Assembly: GCA_023159155.1 (NCBI GenBank)
Contig: JAJNNX010000003.1
Span: 744,001 to 808,000, forward strand
Reading direction: 5' to 3'
DNA from: Ustulina deusta
Lineage: Eukaryota > Ascomycota > Sordariomycetes > Xylariales > Xylariaceae
DNA: 64,000 nucleotides
Of this stretch, positions 35,186 through 46,000 are shown one piece after another. The translations under genes and the position numbers were made by a program. The notes under the pieces were generated by a model, which ran no database searches, was not told where the DNA came from, and worked only from the letters and a program-made list of their open reading frames with translations. How positions within the stretch are numbered: the stretch's first letter is position 1; the number at the start of each line of letters is the position of its first letter.

Positions 35186-37099
35186 CACACGGCAAGCGGC
35201 TTTAGGCCGTCAGTGCTGTGAATTCCTTCCATCTCTGAAACACAGGGCCTGCCAAGCTGTGTGTAGCAGCCGGATATCATCTATTTAGGACCTTCGTCCG
35301 GTCCGGTCCGGGCTGGCATGGGCTGGAGGCCGCACGGCCGGTCGGCCGGCCAGCCTCCTCCTCTCATTGTTCTTTATTAGATGCTCCCTCTTTTTTTTCT
35401 GCGCGGACAGACTGAGCGAAGAGACTTCTCTGCGGCACGGTTTTGTCGATATCAAGCGTCCCCCGCTAATTTTCAAGCCGTCGGGGTGAGTTACCCGGCA
35501 AGATGCTTTGCCATAGATTCCCATGATATTAAACCGCAACGTTCCTCGGGAATCACGAAGCTATAACCCTTGTCTCTCCAGTCTCTATCTATCTGGGCCG
35601 TTTTGATCCTAACATCGATGGGGCATCGGCGGCTTCCGTCACTGCTCTCTATCTCTATCGCGTAAGCTGGAAGAATGCATTTTGTAGAAATGCTAGGAAG
35701 GAAGGTAGTTTATGATTGAGAGCCAAATGGCCTTCCACGGCGTCAAAGCAGACGAATGAAAAGCAGAGGGGTAAGTAAAGCCCCGTTGCCCGCACCACTG
35801 CTACCCCAGGATAGCGGTCTAATTCCGTGCTTCTTCCCACTCCCGTCGTGTTTTGCGTGATTCTACTTAACAGTAAGAAATGCATCGCCCGTAAATTCGA
35901 CGATCCCAACTGTCCTATCCCCTTGGCTCGGTTCTGAGAGCGTCTCATTCGTTCATTCTGTTGGTCCGCACACCTTCCCATATAGGTTAATGGCTCGCCA
36001 AAGACAACTCGTATGCTACCTTACCACCTTCAATCTCGGCCGTATGGACTAGTCTAGGTATTATGAAATGTCAGGCGTCTTCATTAAGGTGAACGTGTCT
36101 ACGAAGCCGTCTAGTATTCTTGGTCAACCAGGAATATAAAGCTCTCGCCTATGCGCACTCCCCGACAAGTCCCTAGATATGCGGCGTCCACTTCTTCAAG
36201 TATACTTTAATCGCCGACCGATCGACGGCCAAGGAGAGATAAATAAACACATCTATCTGTCAGGGTCCTCCGAAGCCCGGTAGCTGGCTCTACTAGCCAT
36301 TGTTGATAGGTAGACAAGGGTACACGCCAAACCGCTTCGGTCAGCGGGATTTGAGCCTAGGTTGGATGAATGGCTGCATAAGGTAGCCCTACCTATCAGC
36401 AGCCGAGTTACAGGTCAGTTTGCCCACGTTTCAGGGTCTATTCGAGGGGTCGGCATAGGAAGCTAATGCACCCAAATCCCTCAGTACCTCGATTAAGCTT
36501 TGTGGACCTCTTGGCATTTCCTAACAGGCAACTGAGGCCCATGGATGCTATCTACGGGATCGCCGGTTTATCTTCATTCTTGCAAATGAAATGGAATGGT
36601 ATCAGCTGAGCACAGGGAGACGCTGGGACAACACTAGCTGTATAGAGTTGCGAAGTGGGCGGTGCGGAATGCTAGGGGTGGAATAGGCATGTTGTCGGTG
36701 AGAGGAATAAGCAGGAAAACAAAGCTATTCAAAGAAAAGAAGGTCTGAAAGCTGTCTAGGCGGAGAATCAGGACCATTCCGCTTTTCGGGGTCTTTTCAA
36801 TCCTCCGTTAGGTTGAAACAGATGCGCCTCGTGCCCAAACGGTTGGAGATGGAGGAGTGAGCTTACCTGGCTTGAGAAGGTGTCAATGGCGGCACGCAAT
36901 CCACCGTCGTCGTAGGAAGCTTGGGGGCAGCAGGAAGGTTGCAACTGGGCCTCAAAAAATCCCCCACGATGAAACAGGTCGGGGATATAAGAGCCAGTTC
37001 TGCCCACGAAGAACCAACAGGACTGGATTCTCAGCCACCTTCAGCCTTCCCCCGAGTGAGCCATTTCCAATCCCGCACCTCGCCCCCCAAGATATCAAA
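35186..37099. other. Intergenic region between the retroelement and the cutinase gene
   Basis: About 1.9 kb. A GC-rich, partly self-complementary segment built from GGCCGG/CCGGCC units lies at about 35297-35355. The rest is ordinary intergenic DNA with small unsupported frames. The open frame that extends the esterase upstream to 36857 is 5' leader, not protein. Confidence 0.5.
36981..36992 (+). promoter_or_regulatory. TATA-like element of the cutinase-family gene
   Basis: GGGGATATAAGA lies about 115 bases before the start codon, a normal distance for a fungal TATA box. Confidence 0.35.
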
Positions 37100-37844
37100 A
37101 TGATGCGTCCTACGGTCTTTAGCTTGGGGCTGGCGGCGATGGCCGCGGCCTATCCCTTGACACAGAGTCAATCAGCGGTTACCTGTGTCTCCGGATTATA
37201 CATGATAGCTGCTCGCGGGTCGACAGAAGCTCCGGGCGAGGGACCCCTAGTCCAGATCACCAATGCCGTCAAGGCCAGGGTTCCGAACTCCGCAAGCGTT
37301 GCCGTCGACTACCCAGCCTCCATCTATGACGACGGCACATACCCCGTATCCGTCTACGAAGGAATCTCGGATACCATCTCGAAGGTCCATGATTACGTTG
37401 CCGCTTGCGGGTCCTCGAGCAAGATCGTCCTACTGGGGTTTAGCCAAGGAGGCAATGTCATGACCGACGCCCTGGCTGGCGGCGTGCTGAAGCCGGATCC
37501 CCTGACCAGTGCATACACGAAGTATAGTACGTGTTGATCTTTCTCCTTGCATTCCCGTTTATGCGGCACTAACAAATTCGCGCACAGTTCGGGCCGTCGT
37601 CACGTTCGGTGACCCGACCTTCACCGTTGGCCAGGGCTTCGACGTCGGAAACGCGACGAAAAGCGGAATCTTCTCTCGGGGCGGTGACAGCCTCAATCTA
37701 TTGAAGACATTCTCCAGCGTGCTGCGGATGTACTGCATGGTGCACGACACGATCTGCGCCACGGGCGACAGCCTGGACGTCCACTCTGCCGAGGTGCCCA
37801 CGTTCGCTTCGGCCGCTACCAACTTCATCGTCTCGAAGGCTTGA
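37100..37844 (+). CDS. Cutinase-family (CE5) secreted esterase
   Basis: Exons 37100-37526 and 37588-37844 give 227 residues, the normal family length. The intron has a GTACGT donor and a CACAG acceptor. A signal peptide opens the protein (MMRPTVFSLGLAAMAAAYP). The nucleophile elbow reads LLGFSQGGNV with Ser115, the acid is Asp196 in YCMVHDTIC, and the base is His207 in DVHSAEVP. The beginning of the domain, GLYMIAARGSTEAPGEGP, is typical of CE5 enzymes, which cut ester bonds of cutin or acetylated xylan outside the cell. The sequence alone does not separate cutinase from acetylxylan esterase. It lies next to the RIP-mutated element on the accessory side of the window. Confidence 0.9.
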
Positions 37845-38736
37845 GAAGGGAAAGACGGTGTGCTGGGTCACCTCCCGGGTTGGATGTGACTTTGGATTAT
37901 CAGCTGGGGGCGATAATGGTATGATTTTGGAAGCGCGGTGTCTTTGGATTCTTCGTGCTATATCTATCTCAAAAAACTGGGTTACATGGAGTAATTTAGC
38001 CGTCTCAACGGTTTGGGATATTGGTATCTATAATTCGTCAACAATGCGACGATTATACCCCTCTAAGCATTGATGTCAGCTCAGCTAGAATAGATTGGCA
38101 CTGGTACCTGCCATAATGAAATTCATACAGATAAGTATGACTTACATTGCAATTGTATTGCAGATGTAAGGATTGATCAATTCGGAGAATCCCCTCGCGT
38201 TTAGACCAGTTATGTTGAGAACCCAATTCAACCGCATGTTCACGTAACTCAACGAGTTCTATGTTACCCCCGTGTTTGCTACGACTGGGTCGGGAGTATA
38301 TTCCTCAATGTCGTCCAGTTAAGCTAGACCTACGACTACTCTACTCGCTTGCGAATTCAAGTCTTTTTCGGAAATCCGATTGTTTGTTGTCTCTCGTGTA
38401 GAAATTTCTTGGGCATGCTTAGTTATAAGGAGTGTCTAGGCGTGAACTAGATACATTCCTGGTGTCGGTATGGTTATTATGTGATACGTGATGATAGTCA
38501 AAGGGATGAGAGGCTGAGTTCTACCCCCTCCCCCTTACCTCTGCTAGCTGTCTTATATGCACACCAAATAGTTGTCCCGTCTCACAATTACGTTTAAATT
38601 TCTACTCTCGGCGATAACTGTCTAAGTTCACTAAGTCCGACGACAAGGCAGAAGCTCGACGTAGCTTAGGTTACACATATTACGACGGCATTTCTACCAC
38701 AAACCCGGTAGTCTGAGATTCACTCCCCTTTCCTTC
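37845..38736. other. Convergent intergenic gap
   Basis: About 0.9 kb lie between the stops of the CE5 esterase and the four-module fusion gene. No open frame with a domain and no repeat is seen. Confidence 0.45.
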
Positions 38737-41700
38737 CTAAGCACCACCATAGACCAAAAGACTTTGAATATTGACTCTCCCAAAACCACGCTCGCGCAAC
38801 AGGTATCGGCCACGATGGGCCGGGAACTCGACCAGAGTCATAACAGTGACATCCTCGACATCAATACCAACCTTAACTAGCAGCTGCAGCACCGCACAAA
38901 GTGTTTCGCCCGTAGCAAGGACGTCGTCTACCACTACTACCGGGACACCCTTGGGGACTACATCTCGACCCATCTCGATCCTCTGCTCTGTCGAGTTATC
39001 AGATGCCGAAGATGAAATATGCGACGGGGACTTGACGACAGAGACGGTGGGCGGGGGGAGCTTCCCGGCTTCGCGGACCAACGCCAGGCGTACGTCGACG
39101 CGTAAGGCTAACGCCGCCGCGTAGACAAAGCCGCCTGCCTCGCAACACACCACCGCGCCGACTTTGGCCCAATCCCCTGTGAAGCGGGCTTGCAGCAGAG
39201 ACGCACACAAGGCTAGTCCACCAGGCTGTTGGGAGATGTCGAGCACGTGGCGGAAGCCGATTCCCCGCCGCGGAAAGTCGGGCACTAGGCGCACCATGTC
39301 GGCCAGGCGCTGCACATCCTCGTCGAAGAAAGGAAACAGGTACTGTTCGGCGAATTTTCTTGCCGCTTCGCTTCCAGTCGTGTCATTATTGAAGATGAGA
39401 CTAGGGCAGTAAGTCAAGACCGTAGAATCCGACCGCCCGTCGTTGCTGTCTCCATTATCTTTCTTGTCGTTGTCATCGTTCCCTTGAACCCCTTGACGAG
39501 CCCGCCACGTCTCCTCGCTCGCTTGGACTCGAACATCGAGTAGTCTACTGGCTGGCACCAGATGCGACAAGACTGCAACAGGGGCCTCCTCTCTCATCCC
39601 GGTGATGAACAGTATGTCCACGTCCTCGGCGTTGCGCACTACACTCATAAAATGCTCTTCTCGCAGCCGTGGACGCTGCCGCACCTGGTCCTGAAAAAAT
39701 GCCGTCAACGCTGATCGGTGTTGCTCTTTGTAGGCGCGGTCATGTAATAGACGGTCTAGGTCGGCGCCACTAGTCGCGGCATATGCTCGCTTGGCCTCGT
39801 CGCTGATGCTGATTACACGCGCTTTGGGGCTCATGAGGGCGTAGTTGTTATTGAACATGGTGACCCAGAAGCCAGCGGAGTAGTCCTTGCCAGCACAGCT
39901 ATCACCCGTAACAAGAATGATAACCTTCGGCTCCATTACTGCTTTCGGGAGTGGACAGGCGTAGGCTAGCACGTTGTATGAGTCCAACTTACTTTTGATA
40001 CGTGCCAGGCGCGGTCGGTTCGGCCCAAATGCCTTGGCTGCGAGAGGAATGTCTCGGGGGTCAGGCCCCAGGTCGGCCCCGTAAGCCCCGGTGCTCAGGG
40101 GCAACAAGTCCTTGGCAACGTTGTAAACCCATTGCACGGCAGCTCGGGCAGCTTCGGTTCCATCTTGGTCGCGGGGCCAGACGCCAGTTATCACGCAGGC
40201 AAAGTCCCAGTCTCGACAACCGAAAGCAGTTGCGTCTGCCGCAACGTCGCCGACTGCTCCGCCTCCTTGCAATAGATGGAGATAGCAAAGTGGTGAGGGA
40301 CGAGCCTCCACGGCCGCCACCAAGATGTCGGTAATGTTCGCTGCTCCGATTCCATTCAAAAACAAGCATCGCTTGAACGCCGAGGTCTTGCCGCCGCCAT
40401 GTCCACCGTGCATCCCGGACATGTACATCTCCGCCTCGAACAACCCAACACCATCGACGGCCGCGGAAGCGTCTTCTGGTCCTAAGGTTAGTGCGGGTGC
40501 GGGCGTGGATGTTTCCCAGCCGGATCTATTTGTAGAAGATTCGAACATAGTCACGCCGAGATGCAACTGACCGGTATCCCAGTAAAGATACGCGTCTGCG
40601 GAACAGTTCCGGGGAAGCTCCTTTGCAACTAGTCTGTCAAAATCTCTGAGCCTGCGCTTCGCATCGAGACTATCGCTCAGCGGCGAAACCCAGTTTCGAG
40701 TCAAGTAGCTTCGAGCCGCGCAAGCCTTGAAAGTCACGCTGACAACGATGCCGAAGTTGGTGCCAGCGCCTTTGATCGCCCATAACAGGTCGGCTTCGTC
40801 CGCCTCCTCTTCCAGGCGCTCGGCACCAGCCGGCTGGTGCTGGCTTGGTACTTGGCCAACTAGGAGGATTTGGCCAGAGTCGACGCTGACGATCACGGCG
40901 CCGACAATGGCGTCGCACGCGAGTCCGTGCAGCCTGGAGAGGTGTCCGATACCGCCTTGTAGCCACAGTCCCGCGCCTATGCTTGGGCGAGCCCCCAGTG
41001 GCACTGTTAAACCCACCGCCATCGTCTTGCGGATGATATCCCCCGTCTTGCAGCCTGCCTCGGCGAGGACCATGGAAGCAGAATCCGAACCTCCCTCTCC
41101 TTCGTTCTCCCCCGCCGCAATAACATGTACTTGATCAAATGCGCCCATGTCAATCGAGAGTACGCTGGGCCAGAGGCAGTGGCTGCTATGACCCCCGCCT
41201 AAGACGGTCAGGCCAGCTCCGTGTTTTAGAGCCCATCGAACGCAATGCTGGATGTGTTGGACCTCTGTCGGTCGGACGATCGCGGCGGGACGATGAAGGC
41301 GAGCCTCTCGGTTTTTAATTACCATGTCCCCCTTCACTAGTGGTACATGTGCCGTCAGTTCCGCCAATGCGGTCGCATGTCGGGTAAAAGCCATCATGAC
41401 CTCGGGTGCGCTGAACACGAGATCATCCGGGTGAGCTTCCTCAGGACGGCCCAAGGCGCGGCACACATTACGCCACTCGATTAGAACAGCTTCGTCTATA
41501 TCCAAGTCTTGCGTGGCTATGACAAACCCCGCGACAAAAGAAGCAAACCGATCTATCACCTCATCATTACTGGCCACGCGAACGACTCCGGTGGGGAAAG
41601 AAGCCGTTTGATGGCACACCAATCCGGCGAGGTCCAGGGTCCCGTGGCAATGGAAAACTACTACCATTCCGCCTTCTAGCTGCTGGTCAAGCATTTTCAG

Positions 41701-42237
41701 CGCCCGTTCGATGAACATGTGATGGGGCTTCATGCCGTACATGCTGTGGCAGAATAGAATGACATCGTATTTTCTGTCCTCATCACTCGCCCTGGCACTG
41801 GCACCATCACAGGGACCATGACCAGTGCGGTTATCCAGAGCGAATGGGAGTTGGTGAATATCGGGTGAGTTTTCCAGGAAAGGGAGCGGGGACTCCTTCT
41901 TCGAGGGCGAAGAGAGCCATTCTTCTAAACTCGTAGCAAACAAGCCGTTGGGCTCAAACGCAGCGTAGTTGCTGATCTTCCGTCTCATGTGGCTGGGCAG
42001 ATATCCAAGAATGCTCTTCGGGCCGGGTCCGATTTCTAGCACCGATAGTCGGGTACGCGAGTTGAAGAGAGGGGCTACCACCTGAGATAGTTGAGGGATG
42101 ACGAAGTCTTGGTACGCTGCCGAGCCTCGGGCTAAGATATCGAAACCATCGCTGTACTGGGTGTCGGATAATGGCTGCCTCGCTGTTTCCGTGGCGCTCT
42201 GCCTAAGGGCCCGTTTGAGGGACTCTAGAGTAGCCAT
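38737..42237 (-). CDS. Four-module fusion: methyltransferase-like, FAD-linked oxidoreductase, phosphomevalonate-kinase-like, adenine phosphoribosyltransferase-like
   Basis: One uninterrupted exon encodes 1166 residues from a clear ATG. Residues ~45-300 form a Rossmann methyltransferase-like region, with SVLEIGPGPKS at 65-75, AAFEPNG at 92-98 and YDVILFCHSMYGM at 157-169, reminiscent of the histamine N-methyltransferase group. Residues ~315-770 are a PCMH/berberine-bridge-like FAD domain. It has RPAAIVRPTEV, the FAD-anchoring GGGHSSHC (His350), a GGIGHLSRLHGLACD loop and LLWAIKGAGTNFGIV. Residues ~770-915 hold a P-loop, VTGDSCAGKDYSA, then ISDEAKRAYA and LDRLLHDRAYKEQHR, the layout of metazoan-type phosphomevalonate kinase. 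Residues ~980-1166 match adenine phosphoribosyltransferase: VPDFPRRGIGFRHVLDI and the PRPP loop VVVVDDVLATGETL. There is no signal peptide. All signature residues look intact. The joint reaction is unknown. Confidence 0.88.
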   Translation of the reverse strand: MATLESLKRALRQSATETARQPLSDTQYSDGFDILARGSAAYQDFVIPQLSQVVAPLFNSRTRLSVLEIGPGPKSILGYLPSHMRRKISNYAAFEPNGLFATSLEEWLSSPSKKESPLPFLENSPDIHQLPFALDNRTGHGPCDGASARASDEDRKYDVILFCHSMYGMKPHHMFIERALKMLDQQLEGGMVVVFHCHGTLDLAGLVCHQTASFPTGVVRVASNDEVIDRFASFVAGFVIATQDLDIDEAVLIEWRNVCRALGRPEEAHPDDLVFSAPEVMMAFTRHATALAELTAHVPLVKGDMVIKNREARLHRPAAIVRPTEVQHIQHCVRWALKHGAGLTVLGGGHSSHCLWPSVLSIDMGAFDQVHVIAAGENEGEGGSDSASMVLAEAGCKTGDIIRKTMAVGLTVPLGARPSIGAGLWLQGGIGHLSRLHGLACDAIVGAVIVSVDSGQILLVGQVPSQHQPAGAERLEEEADEADLLWAIKGAGTNFGIVVSVTFKACAARSYLTRNWVSPLSDSLDAKRRLRDFDRLVAKELPRNCSADAYLYWDTGQLHLGVTMFESSTNRSGWETSTPAPALTLGPEDASAAVDGVGLFEAEMYMSGMHGGHGGGKTSAFKRCLFLNGIGAANITDILVAAVEARPSPLCYLHLLQGGGAVGDVAADATAFGCRDWDFACVITGVWPRDQDGTEAARAAVQWVYNVAKDLLPLSTGAYGADLGPDPRDIPLAAKAFGPNRPRLARIKSKLDSYNVLAYACPLPKAVMEPKVIILVTGDSCAGKDYSAGFWVTMFNNNYALMSPKARVISISDEAKRAYAATSGADLDRLLHDRAYKEQHRSALTAFFQDQVRQRPRLREEHFMSVVRNAEDVDILFITGMREEAPVAVLSHLVPASRLLDVRVQASEETWRARQGVQGNDDNDKKDNGDSNDGRSDSTVLTYCPSLIFNNDTTGSEAARKFAEQYLFPFFDEDVQRLADMVRLVPDFPRRGIGFRHVLDISQQPGGLALCASLLQARFTGDWAKVGAVVCCEAGGFVYAAALALRVDVRLALVREAGKLPPPTVSVVKSPSHISSSASDNSTEQRIEMGRDVVPKGVPVVVVDDVLATGETLCAVLQLLVKVGIDVEDVTVMTLVEFPAHRGRYLLRERGFGRVNIQSLLVYGGA

Positions 42238-43046
42238 GTCAGCTCAGCGTCAGTATTATACCTCGCCAGAGGGATGGCGGTAGTAATTTAGAGTGAGATC
42301 TGAGGACTGGTCAAACGTAGGCAATTAACCTGAGCGCTTCTGGAACGATCGGTGGTCAGCAGCAAACAGTTGGTCTGCAAGCAGTCATTTCGTTGTAGCA
42401 TTGCAGGAAATTTCTTGGCATCTGATGGACTCTGGAATTAGATGGGCAATAGAATGCGGATGCTCCTTAACGTCAGCCACATATGTAGGCTGTACCTCAC
42501 CCTGAGATATACAGGACAGCTCTCTTTTCTCCTGTAACTACCCGTGTGTGTACGTCGGCGAAAGTACACCCCGTTATTTCTGACTGCCGTATTTGGTCAT
42601 GACCTCCCATCGGGGACGCTCTAGGTTGAGGCTGTAACAGTCGATAGTAACAGTGTTTTGACACTCTGGCGATTTTTCATTTTCATAGAGCGATGTGATT
42701 CACTACAGTACTCTCATCGCTCCGCTCGGCGCATGCATCTTAAACGCTCGGTACGAAGGCGTTTGTTGACTTGTCTGCAAGATCAGCAGCCCGGAGCCCG
42801 AACTGTAGGAAAAGCGTAGTTTTAACACGTTGACGAGCAGATCTAAGCTGTATAATGCGCGATTCGGCTCATTGGATAAGGAGAGTGCTTGTAGAGCAAG
42901 CGGTTGTCTTTTAGCTGATCCTTGAAGAAATTTAATCGTGTAGAGGAAAAGCTAACATCGGATCTAAACACAGAAAGCCCATAAACCATCCCTAGACAAG
43001 GAATTTCTCTTTCTACGAAAAGAGGTCAAAGAGAAACCATCCCTGT
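42238..43046. other. Intergenic region upstream of the fusion gene
   Basis: About 0.8 kb lie between the NLR-like gene's stop and the start of the fusion gene, both on the minus strand. It presumably holds the fusion gene's promoter, although no TATA box is obvious. A GGCTCATTGGATAAGG stretch near 42867 faintly recalls a tRNA A-box but the rest of a tRNA is missing. Confidence 0.45.
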
Positions 43047-46000
43047 TTAGTCGTCCCCATCACTATCCTCCTCAGATTCATCGTCGCTGGTCTCCGAGCT
43101 CTCTTCGGATTCAAATTCGTCCTCGATTCCATCGTTGGCGCTTGCATCACTCCCATCCTCTGGGAGAAATTCTCTTCTCGAGGACTTAAATATGTGGTCT
43201 AAAGGGTGGATATTGTCTTTCAAGTCAAAACATTTATAGCAAAAGTCAAAGTCCTGGCACGTCTCGCATCCATACCTGATACCCCAGCAATTCTACTCCA
43301 AGAGTCAGCATTGTCGGAGTCTTGGAATCGGTGAAGCCTACTTACGAATAAGCAAAAATCGCAGAAAATGCCGCGATTATTTGCTAAGCGCCTCTGATGC
43401 GAAAAATTGGTCTCCTGTTGCTCTTCGGTATCATCAGGGATTGAAGATGCTTTATTACCAACAAGAGTTCTCACAACTTCTTCTGGCCAGTTGTGATACA
43501 TTGCAATACCTGCAGGAGTAAGAGGTTCTTTGCCTTTGATACGCGATTGAACTGTTGCATCAGCTCCTTGGGAGAGGAGCTCAGATACCATTTGTCGTTG
43601 ATTGTCCGATGGCCGGGAAAACGTGCCTACTCCCCTTGCCGCCCAGCAAAGTGGTGTCCAACCATTCAGATCAGGGTCGTTGATGGCTTCATCACCAACT
43701 AGCTGTAGAGCTTTATGAAGTATCTCGGTATTGCCACCTTGTGCTGCCCAACTGACAATACCGCGACCGCATTTGTCTTTCGCACTAGCTGTACCACCAG
43801 CATCAAGGAGAACCTCCAGTATTTTTGTTCGTGCCTCTTCTTCCGGAATGGTTTTTGAAACCTCCTGAAAAAGACACAACAACGGAGGGCCGCCGATGCC
43901 GGCAACGGTCTCGTTTATATCTAATCCGAGATGAATCAACCTGTTTACTAAGTTCACCAAACCTGAAAGACACGCAGCGTGCAATGGCCCACCGTGAACT
44001 GGAGAGATTATTTCAATGTTGGCTCCCTTGTCAATCAAATAGTTGGCTACTTCTTCATTGTTGTACCACAATGCATCAACAAGAGGGGTAGCATTCAGAT
44101 AATTGGTGATATCGATGTTAGCACCGGCGCGAACGAGTAGTTTTACGTTCTCGAGGGAGGTTGATTTGTCGACGGCGTGAAGCGGTGCATAGCCTTTGTC
44201 ATCCTGAATGTTCACTTCCGGCCTAAATTCTAGAAGTGCAGCCAGTGCATTCGTATTTACCGCTTGATAAACAAGACTCACATTATCAGCCCCAAACCGG
44301 CGGTTGACATCTCCACCGGCGTCGGCTAAAATTCTCAGAATATCTGATTTGCCTAAGCTGATTGCTAGCTCCATAGGTTCCCATACATGGGAATCTCGAA
44401 GCTCGTCTGGCACGTCGATGCGAGCATGATGCTGAATCAACAACCTCACTATTGCTTCGTGGCCAAATCGTATAGCTTTTACGAGTATCGAATCGGTACC
44501 CTTAGGATGTAAATTCGGGTTGGCCCCTCTTTCCAACAAAAGCCGCGTGATTTCTTCATGGTCAAGGCTCAATCCTAGTGGCATCATATCTGAGTGATCT
44601 AAAATATTAACGTCCACATCTTTTTGCCTGAGCAGAAGCTTCACCAGGTCGATGTTTTCTTGCCCAACAGCGAAGTGCAAGGGCGCGCTTCCGTTTCTGT
44701 TGCGATGATTCACGTCTGCACCATGTTCAAGTAGCAGTGTGACTATCGACAATAGCCGAGGGTCACCCAAGTGACATGCCCATACCAATGCGGTGTTGAG
44801 GTCGCCGTCTTGGTCGTCGATGCGGGCATTTTTCCTTATAAGTAGTTCAATGATCTCTAATTTGTCTCTGCAACCTGGGGCGGCGACTGCCACAACCAAC
44901 ATCGGCAGCGACTCTGGATGGTTGTTGGGGTCAACACCGTTGTTCAGGAGGTCTTGGCATATTCCAAGAAGCCCCTTTGTGATTGCATAATGAAGCGGTG
45001 GTCCGTGCACACCAACAGTGTTGAGGTTAACATCGTCTTTCATCAATAATGCACGCGTGCAATCTATGTGCCCCTCGTGGATCGCACACGTGAGTGGGGA
45101 CCATGCGGGCTCGGCTTGGTTGTTAGTAGCTTTTATGTTCACATCTACACCCAATGCTACCAACATCTCCGTAGCTTTGAAATAGCCAAATTTACATGCA
45201 TAATACATGGCGCTCGCACCATCATTATTTGGAGCATTCAGATCTACGCCATGATCTGCAATTAACTTAATCATTTCCTGGTGACCAAAGGCTGCTGCGA
45301 AGTGAATGAGCGTCGCCCCTGAGCAGTAAACGTGTTTCAGACCTGTATCGTCATATCTTAGGAGTATCTTGACACCATCAACATTGTTGTTGGCAGTGGC
45401 AAGTCGTACTGGGTTGGCGTCGTCCGAAAGCCCAGGATGCATCTCATTAGCTGGGCATCCGACTTCCAGCAGTTTGGCTAACGCCTCATGCAGACATAGC
45501 CAAGCTGCTCGGCACACCAGCGATCCTTGGGTATTCCATGGGAATTCAGGGTAGTTCTCCTGGATCAGGTTGATCAACTCAACCCAGGCAGTCTCGTCGC
45601 AACAAGCGCCAGCGCCGACTAGTGCTTGCTGAAGCGACTCTGTCGAGTGTTTGGTTCGAGGTAGGAGAGAGCGTATAGATTGCAATGATCCATTAAAACA
45701 CGCTGCTATCAGCGCTGCAGACACATCACTATCTCCAGTGCACCAGCTTTCGGCCTTATCAGCCAAGCCAGCTCCGACCAAGGCCGGGTACAGAGATTCA
45801 AATGGTCGTTCGTTTCTTGTCATAGGATTTGAAAGCACCCAACTTGCTTTGAGCCATGCAGCCGCTGCGCCGGTTTCGTGAAAAGCTACGAGGTCTATCC
45901 TGGGACAGCCGACAGGCCCTGGGGCCTGTGATGAAAGCGCAAGATGATGCAACCAGAACTGGGTAGCATAGTCTTGGAGGCTTGTGCGATCGCTGACCCA

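Noticed and set aside
36857..37099. N-terminal extension of the cutinase-family frame
   Set aside because: The family starts with a signal peptide at 37100; upstream residues are hydrophilic and precede a TATA-like element.
42860..42920. GGCTCATTGGATAAGG stretch resembling a tRNA A-box
   Set aside because: No B-box with the GGTTCGANTCC pattern and no closing stem; not a functional tRNA.
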